Assembly: GCA_964613745.1 (NCBI GenBank)
Contig: CAZTJA010000111.1
Coordinates: 1 to 9,988 of the forward strand
DNA from: CAZTJA01 sp964613745
Lineage (GTDB): Bacteria; Desulfobacterota; Desulfomonilia; Desulfomonilales; Desulfomonilaceae
Direction: 5' to 3'
Length of the DNA: 9,988 nucleotides
Positions 6,154 through 9,988 of this stretch are shown piece by piece. How positions within the stretch are numbered: position 1 is the stretch's first letter; each line of letters opens with the position of its first letter. The notes under the pieces are model-generated. The model made no database searches, was not told the DNA's origin, and saw only the letters and a list, made by a program, of their open reading frames with translations. The position numbers were made by a program, and so were the translations under genes.

Positions 6154-6711
6154 ATGAACGGCAAACTTTTCGTTATTTCGGCTCCGTCCGGAGCGGGCAA
6201 ATCCAGCATTTTGGCGAAACTCAAACCACTTTTCCCCGGTATTCGCTACTCGGTATCGTGTACCACAAGACAGCCAAGAATAAACGAAGTCAACGGCAAG
6301 GATTACTACTTCATCACGCAAGAAGAATTCAACAAAATGATAGCAGCGGGTAAGTTTTTCGAGTGGAAAAAGGTCCACACGAACTATTACGGAACACCCG
6401 TTGATGCGATTCAGTCCATGCTGGAAGAGGGTCTTAGCGTATTACTTGATATTGATGTTCAGGGCGCAATTGATGTCTTTGCGAAATCATCGGATGCGGT
6501 AGGGATATTCGTGAATGCCCCAAATAGAGGTGAATTGGAGCGAAGACTCCGTTTAAGGGCGACCGATTCCGATGAGGAGATTAGGATCAGATTGGAAAAT
6601 GCAGATGGAGAAATGGATCAGGCGAACCGCTTTAAATACCAAGTTACAAACGATGATTTAGAGCGGGCCGTAAAAGAAATTGCCGAGATCATCACGGTGG
6701 AACTGAGCTGA
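6154..6711 (+). CDS. gmk: Guanylate kinase
   Basis: A 185-aa cytoplasmic enzyme that converts GMP and ATP to GDP and ADP in purine nucleotide synthesis. Motifs: P-loop APSGAGKSS at residues 10-18; the GMP-binding stretch SCTTRQPR (35-42) followed by 'NGKDYYF'; VHTNYYGTP (74-82); LLDIDVQGA (97-105); the lid RLRLRATDSDEEIRIRL (131-147), where Ala replaces the usual Gly of 'RGTD'; and the C-terminal 'YQVTNDDLERA'. It is slightly shorter than the usual 200 or so residues, but complete. The ATG is preceded by AAGAG about 9 bases upstream. It is the only plus-strand gene of the window and converges on the htrA-like gene with 3 bp between stop codons; the often-found yicC and rpoZ neighbours are absent. 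Confidence 0.96.
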   Translation: MNGKLFVISAPSGAGKSSILAKLKPLFPGIRYSVSCTTRQPRINEVNGKDYYFITQEEFNKMIAAGKFFEWKKVHTNYYGTPVDAIQSMLEEGLSVLLDIDVQGAIDVFAKSSDAVGIFVNAPNRGELERRLRLRATDSDEEIRIRLENADGEMDQANRFKYQVTNDDLERAVKEIAEIITVELS

Positions 6712-6714
6712 TCC

Positions 6715-7791
6715 TCACTCAGGTGATTTGCCGATAATTACATCCACCTCGCGCAAGGACTTGCCTCTCTGTATTTTCATTTTCAATGAATCACCGGGTT
6801 TGGCCGCTGCCAGAATTCTTGAAAGATGCCGCCCATTTTTTACCATTTTGCCGTCTGCATCCAAAATCAGATCCCCTTTTCTTAATCCGGCATTGGATGC
6901 GGGTGCGCCAGCCAACACTTCATCGACGAATGCTCCTTTGGGGCCCGACAAATTCAGTTTTCGAGATTGTTCGATTGTCATGTCTTCGACGTAAATGCCG
7001 AGCCATCCTCTTTCGATATGATCACCCGTCTCCGGCAACTTCAGCAATTCATTCAAGTAATTTGACGGTATGGAAAAGCCGATTCCTTTTCCTGACGCTA
7101 TAATTGCAGTGTTCACACCGATTACTTCCCCGGCCATGTTAAACAAGGGGCCACCCGAATTACCGGGATTTATGGATGCATCCGTTTGGATAAAATTGTC
7201 ATCCGGTCCAAGTCCCAAGAAACGGCCTTTTCCGCTGACAATACCTACTGTAACGGTACGACCCAGACCGAATGGATTACCGACCGCTAATACCCATTCT
7301 CCTACTTGAACCCCGGTGGAATCCCCGATCTTAGCTTTCTTTTGGAGCGTGGTGGGCGCAACTTTCAGGAGAGCCAAGTCCACTTTTGGATGCACTGCAA
7401 CAAGCTTGGCTGTTTCAACTTTTCCAGAGGAAAGGGTTACGAGAATTTTTCCTGCGCCTTCTACCACGTGAGCATTGGTCACGATATGCCCTTGATTATC
7501 GCAGAAAAAACCACTGCCTAAGCTATCAGCTTGAAAACGGTCCTTGCCCTTGGAATATTCTTCAAAGTAACCTGGTTTTGACCGAAATAACGGAGGAGGC
7601 TCCGTTGAGCTATTTTGAAGAACATGCCTTTCGATTGAGATGTTAACTACGCATGGCGTTATATCTTTGATCAAATCGATGAGATCGGGGCAACCATTGC
7701 GAGGCACGGATACATTACGGGCGGTATCATCTGCAATAACCGGTGAAAAGATCAGGAGAATGATTAAAGCGCTCAGACGCAATGAACGCAT
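6715..7791 (-). CDS. Periplasmic serine protease, HtrA/Do family, one PDZ domain
   Basis: A 358-aa trypsin-like protease that would degrade or refold damaged envelope proteins. Residues 1-20 (MRSLRLSALIILLIFSPVIA) form a signal peptide. The catalytic triad is complete: H108 in TNAHVV, D138 in VDLALLK and S212 in GNSGGP. A single PDZ domain runs from about residue 261 (GWLGIYVED) to 350, with 'GAFVDEVLAGAPASNAGLRKGD' the characteristic core. It resembles DegS and other one-PDZ proteins rather than two-PDZ DegP. The signal peptide looks cleavable (VIA before DD), so it may be free in the periplasm, unlike DegS. The ATG has GAGGT at a spacing of 5. It has its own promoter (7846-7874) and follows speB. 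Confidence 0.94.
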   Translation of the reverse strand: MRSLRLSALIILLIFSPVIADDTARNVSVPRNGCPDLIDLIKDITPCVVNISIERHVLQNSSTEPPPLFRSKPGYFEEYSKGKDRFQADSLGSGFFCDNQGHIVTNAHVVEGAGKILVTLSSGKVETAKLVAVHPKVDLALLKVAPTTLQKKAKIGDSTGVQVGEWVLAVGNPFGLGRTVTVGIVSGKGRFLGLGPDDNFIQTDASINPGNSGGPLFNMAGEVIGVNTAIIASGKGIGFSIPSNYLNELLKLPETGDHIERGWLGIYVEDMTIEQSRKLNLSGPKGAFVDEVLAGAPASNAGLRKGDLILDADGKMVKNGRHLSRILAAAKPGDSLKMKIQRGKSLREVDVIIGKSPE

Positions 7792-7845
7792 ATTTTACCT
7801 CGGCGGAAAGACCAGAGCAGACTGCTATCTTTTATCATGAATTGG

Positions 7846-7874
7846 TATGTATCAGCCGGCAGTTTAAGTGTCAA
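7846..7874 (-). promoter_or_regulatory. Sigma-70-type promoter of the htrA-like gene
   Basis: On the minus strand a perfect -35 box TTGACA (7874-7869) is followed after 17 bases by TACATA (7851-7846), which is preceded by TGA, giving an extended -10. The predicted start leaves a leader of roughly 45-50 bases before the ATG. The -35 box lies within a partial palindrome (TTAAAGT-TGA-CACTTAA), possibly an operator. Confidence 0.55.
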
Positions 7875-7898
7875 CTTTAACCAATACGGACGTGCCCC

Positions 7899-8777
7899 TT
7901 AGTTTTCTTTGTTTTTGCCGAGGAGAAGCAAAATTTCTCTAACTATTTTTGCCGATGCGATGGTTCCGATTTGTGATGGATCAAGTCCCGGATTCAGTTC
8001 TACCACGTCAGCTCCAATGACTCTAATCGTTTCGGCAAATCTCATAAACCTTTCGAAATCGGACCAAAACCAACCACCGGGTTCGGGATTTCCGGTTGCA
8101 GGCATTAATGACGGGTCAAAGACGTCCACATCGACGGTGAGATAAACAGGGCGTTCCCCTATCTTTCTCCTTAACGCTTTTTCCATTCCGGGCACCCACT
8201 CCATCAGCGTAGAGTGTTGACGCATGAACTGAAATTCTTCTTTGGTACCCGACCTGATACCCATCTGAACAATTCGTTCAGGTGAAATGAGATCGACAAT
8301 TCGTCTGATTACCGTCGCGTGGCTCAACGGATTGCCGTCATAATCATCACGTAAGTCCGTGTGAGCATCCAGATGAATGAGGAAAAGGTCAGGATGAAAA
8401 TCCAAGAATGCTGATATGACGGGCAGGGTGATGAGGTGCTCTCCGCCGAGACATAGCGGGATAGCACCTCGTCTTAAGACGTTGTGAACGGTATGCACTA
8501 TCTCTTCCAGCGAATCCTCAAGCGTTAACCCCTGGAATTCAATATTCCCAAGATCTGAGAACTGAATGTCTTCCAGATCACGATCCAGCAATGGAGAATA
8601 CGTTTCGATAGAATCCGAAGCCTCTCTGATTGCTACAGGAGCGTTATTTGAACCTTGTCTATACGTTGAGGTCAGATCGAGTGGACATCCCACAATAACC
8701 GGCCTGCCCGAAAGAATGTCGGTAGAAGATGTTGATAAAAAGTGCACAGCTTGTTTGTGATCTGTTCTTAAATCCAT
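7899..8777 (-). CDS. speB: Agmatinase-family ureohydrolase (agmatinase or aminopropylagmatine ureohydrolase)
   Basis: A 292-aa cytoplasmic enzyme of the arginase/agmatinase family; it hydrolyses the guanidino group to release urea. All binuclear manganese ligands are visible: H114 in GGEH, D137/H139/D141 in LDAHTD, and D216/D218 in TVDVDVFDP. 'SHATVIRRI' (152-160) and 'ATGNPEPGG' are typical of agmatinases. The ATG at 8777 has an AGG 7 bases upstream. It is the third gene of a set with a pyruvoyl arginine decarboxylase and an aminopropyltransferase, so its substrate is either agmatine (giving putrescine) or N1-aminopropylagmatine (giving spermidine directly). The sequence alone does not decide. 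A 158-bp spacer separates it from the aminopropyltransferase gene. Confidence 0.9.
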   Translation of the reverse strand: MDLRTDHKQAVHFLSTSSTDILSGRPVIVGCPLDLTSTYRQGSNNAPVAIREASDSIETYSPLLDRDLEDIQFSDLGNIEFQGLTLEDSLEEIVHTVHNVLRRGAIPLCLGGEHLITLPVISAFLDFHPDLFLIHLDAHTDLRDDYDGNPLSHATVIRRIVDLISPERIVQMGIRSGTKEEFQFMRQHSTLMEWVPGMEKALRRKIGERPVYLTVDVDVFDPSLMPATGNPEPGGWFWSDFERFMRFAETIRVIGADVVELNPGLDPSQIGTIASAKIVREILLLLGKNKEN

Positions 8778-8935
8778 GTCCGTACCTGAAAGAGGATCTT
8801 GCCTAAATAGGATAGGCCATCCTTATCGAAACGTGATTTGGACAATACCGATTGCATTGAAATTCGACTACTCTCAAACATCACGCTTTTCTCAAGAATC
8901 CGGAAAAGACGGATGAAATTACGTTACCGGATCCG

Positions 8936-9781
8936 CTATTTTATGAGTTTAGAAGCAAATGGAGGTAAGGCGAAAGCTCCTTTGTGTACAGCCTCAGTGT
9001 AAAACGAAAGTCCGGAAGGTGCGGATCCTGCGTTATTTTGATTCAATGGGTTAACGGTTTCCGAGCAAAAAGTAAAAGACCACATGGCTCCCGGATAAGT
9101 CGGGATTACGGTAACATACGGAGTGGCATTGGCAAGGCCGAATACGCTTCTCAAATCCGAAACGGCTTTTGCATAAACATTGGCCATAAACAGAGGGCTT
9201 TCCGTCTGAAAAACCGCCACACCTTTTTGTGTCAGAGCGGATTTTATGGATTCAAAAAAGCTGGTTCTGAATAAAGCTTCACCGGGACCTACGGGATCTG
9301 TTGAATCCACGAAAATTGCATCGAAATGGTTCCTGAATTCACTTACAAAGGCAGCACCGTCTCTTGTGACGATCGTCACTCTTGGATCATTCAGACCTTT
9401 CGAGACTTCCGGAAAGTATTCTCGGCAGGTGTCTATCACCATAGGATCAATTTCACACAATGTCAGTGATTCAAGCCCCGGGTACTTTGCCAACTCAGTA
9501 ATTGCGCCACCGTCTCCACCGCCAATAACGAGAGCATGCTTGGGGGACCTGAGACAAGACATTGCCGGATGAACGAGCATTTCATGGTAAATGAAATGAT
9601 CCTTTTCGGTGACCATGAAACAACCACCTAGAATCAACACCTTGCCGAGGACAGGAGTATCGAATACTTCGACTCTTTGGAACTCGCTTTCCCGGTCAAA
9701 TAATTTCCCGGAATATTTCACGGAAAATGCCGTCGATCCGTCATAAATTTCCGTCAGCCATGAAGATTCATTCAGGGACAT
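8936..9781 (-). CDS. speE: Spermidine synthase-family aminopropyltransferase
   Basis: A 281-aa cytoplasmic enzyme that moves an aminopropyl group from decarboxylated S-adenosylmethionine to a polyamine acceptor. Motifs: the N-terminal beta domain with GKVLILGG (46-53) and the DHFIYHEM stretch (61-68); the nucleotide-binding GGGDGG (87-92); E110-I-D112, which binds the ribose; RDGAAF (140-145); and the catalytic VDSTDPVGPGEALF (158-171). 'PTYPGAMW' corresponds to the acceptor-pocket region. Its ATG lies inside the end of the arginine decarboxylase gene (10-bp overlap), showing translational coupling. The acceptor may be putrescine or agmatine. No S-adenosylmethionine decarboxylase (speD) is in the window. 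Confidence 0.9.
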   Translation of the reverse strand: MSLNESSWLTEIYDGSTAFSVKYSGKLFDRESEFQRVEVFDTPVLGKVLILGGCFMVTEKDHFIYHEMLVHPAMSCLRSPKHALVIGGGDGGAITELAKYPGLESLTLCEIDPMVIDTCREYFPEVSKGLNDPRVTIVTRDGAAFVSEFRNHFDAIFVDSTDPVGPGEALFRTSFFESIKSALTQKGVAVFQTESPLFMANVYAKAVSDLRSVFGLANATPYVTVIPTYPGAMWSFTFCSETVNPLNQNNAGSAPSGLSFYTEAVHKGAFALPPFASKLIK

Positions 9782-9988
9782 AATACCACCGCCGCAAATA
9801 CAGATCCTATTCTCTTTACCGTCAACGAGGTTGATATGCTCTTGATTTCTTTAATCTTGTTGCCTCTAATTGTTTCCATACCCTCTCGAACCATCCGGCG
9901 CACCGTTTCTTCACACACATCAGCGGTTCCAATTCTGGAACATTCCATTATCAGGCCTGCTTTTTGATCGTCCTCCGGAATTCCTACT
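9772..9988 (-). CDS. C-terminal part of pyruvoyl-dependent arginine decarboxylase, cut by the window edge
   Basis: An open frame of 71 codons enters from the right edge and ends at TGA 9774-9772, inside the start of the aminopropyltransferase gene. The visible part includes GLIMECSRIG, 'EETVRRMVREGMETIRG', 'IKEIKSIS' and the end 'GSVFAAVVLCP'. This agrees with the C-terminal half of the PvlArgDC family (conserved 'GLIMEYSG', 'IRG..I.EIKS', 'G..FAAVV'), which makes agmatine from arginine with a pyruvoyl group formed by self-cleavage. The cleavage site lies outside the window. The polyamine genes downstream support the assignment. Confidence 0.75.
   Translation of the reverse strand, partial: VGIPEDDQKAGLIMECSRIGTADVCEETVRRMVREGMETIRGNKIKEIKSISTSLTVKRIGSVFAAVVLCP

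Noticed and set aside
6704..6724. CTGAG/CTCAG inverted repeat between the converging gmk and htrA-like genes as a bidirectional terminator
   Set aside because: Only 5 bp of stem, a 10-base loop and no T tract on either side.
1..9988. CRISPR array, insertion sequence, prophage or tRNA/rRNA gene
   Set aside because: No regularly spaced repeats, transposase-like or phage-like proteins, terminal inverted repeats or tRNA cloverleaf pattern were seen.

Overview
The window reads as a chromosomal stretch of an anaerobic, probably nitrogen-fixing bacterium. A deltaproteobacterium (Desulfobacterota) is the best guess, from the mix of a NifV-type homocitrate synthase, a membrane polyferredoxin of the NapH type, a MenA/UbiA-like prenyltransferase and a pyruvoyl-type arginine decarboxylase. 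This assignment is inference; no rRNA or other taxonomic marker is present. All genes except gmk lie on the minus strand, so the order below runs from the right end to the left end.

Right end (9988-7899): a polyamine operon. It holds the C-terminal end of a pyruvoyl-dependent arginine decarboxylase (arginine to agmatine), overlapping by 10 bp a spermidine-synthase-family aminopropyltransferase, followed after 158 bp by an agmatinase-family ureohydrolase. Next comes a periplasmic HtrA/DegP-type serine protease with its own good sigma-70-like promoter (7791-6715). It converges, with only 3 bp between stop codons, on the guanylate kinase gene gmk (6154-6711, plus strand).

Middle (5801-3616): a minus-strand set of a 105-aa membrane-anchored protein of unknown function, a NapH-like membrane protein with two C-terminal [4Fe-4S] clusters, and a UbiA-superfamily prenyltransferase. 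This looks like a membrane redox and lipid-quinone module.

Between the prenyltransferase and the next gene (3570-3388) is the most interesting element. A near-consensus promoter is followed by a 22-codon leader ORF carrying a Phe/Tyr-rich run (AFFYFCF). Three mutually exclusive RNA pairings follow, and then a perfect 10-bp terminator hairpin with a T tract that ends 11 bases before the start codon. This has the layout of a ribosome-mediated, amino-acid-responsive transcription attenuator of the pheA/pheST kind, but the gene it controls is a 526-aa protein with an N-terminal GNAT acetyltransferase domain and an unrecognised C-terminal region.

Left end (1795-1): a 575-bp gap without a convincing gene but with short repeats and a -24/-12-like (sigma-54) motif, then nifV (homocitrate synthase for the nitrogenase cofactor). 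After it comes the first 23 codons of another gene, whose N-terminus resembles GAF-domain, NifA-type regulators.
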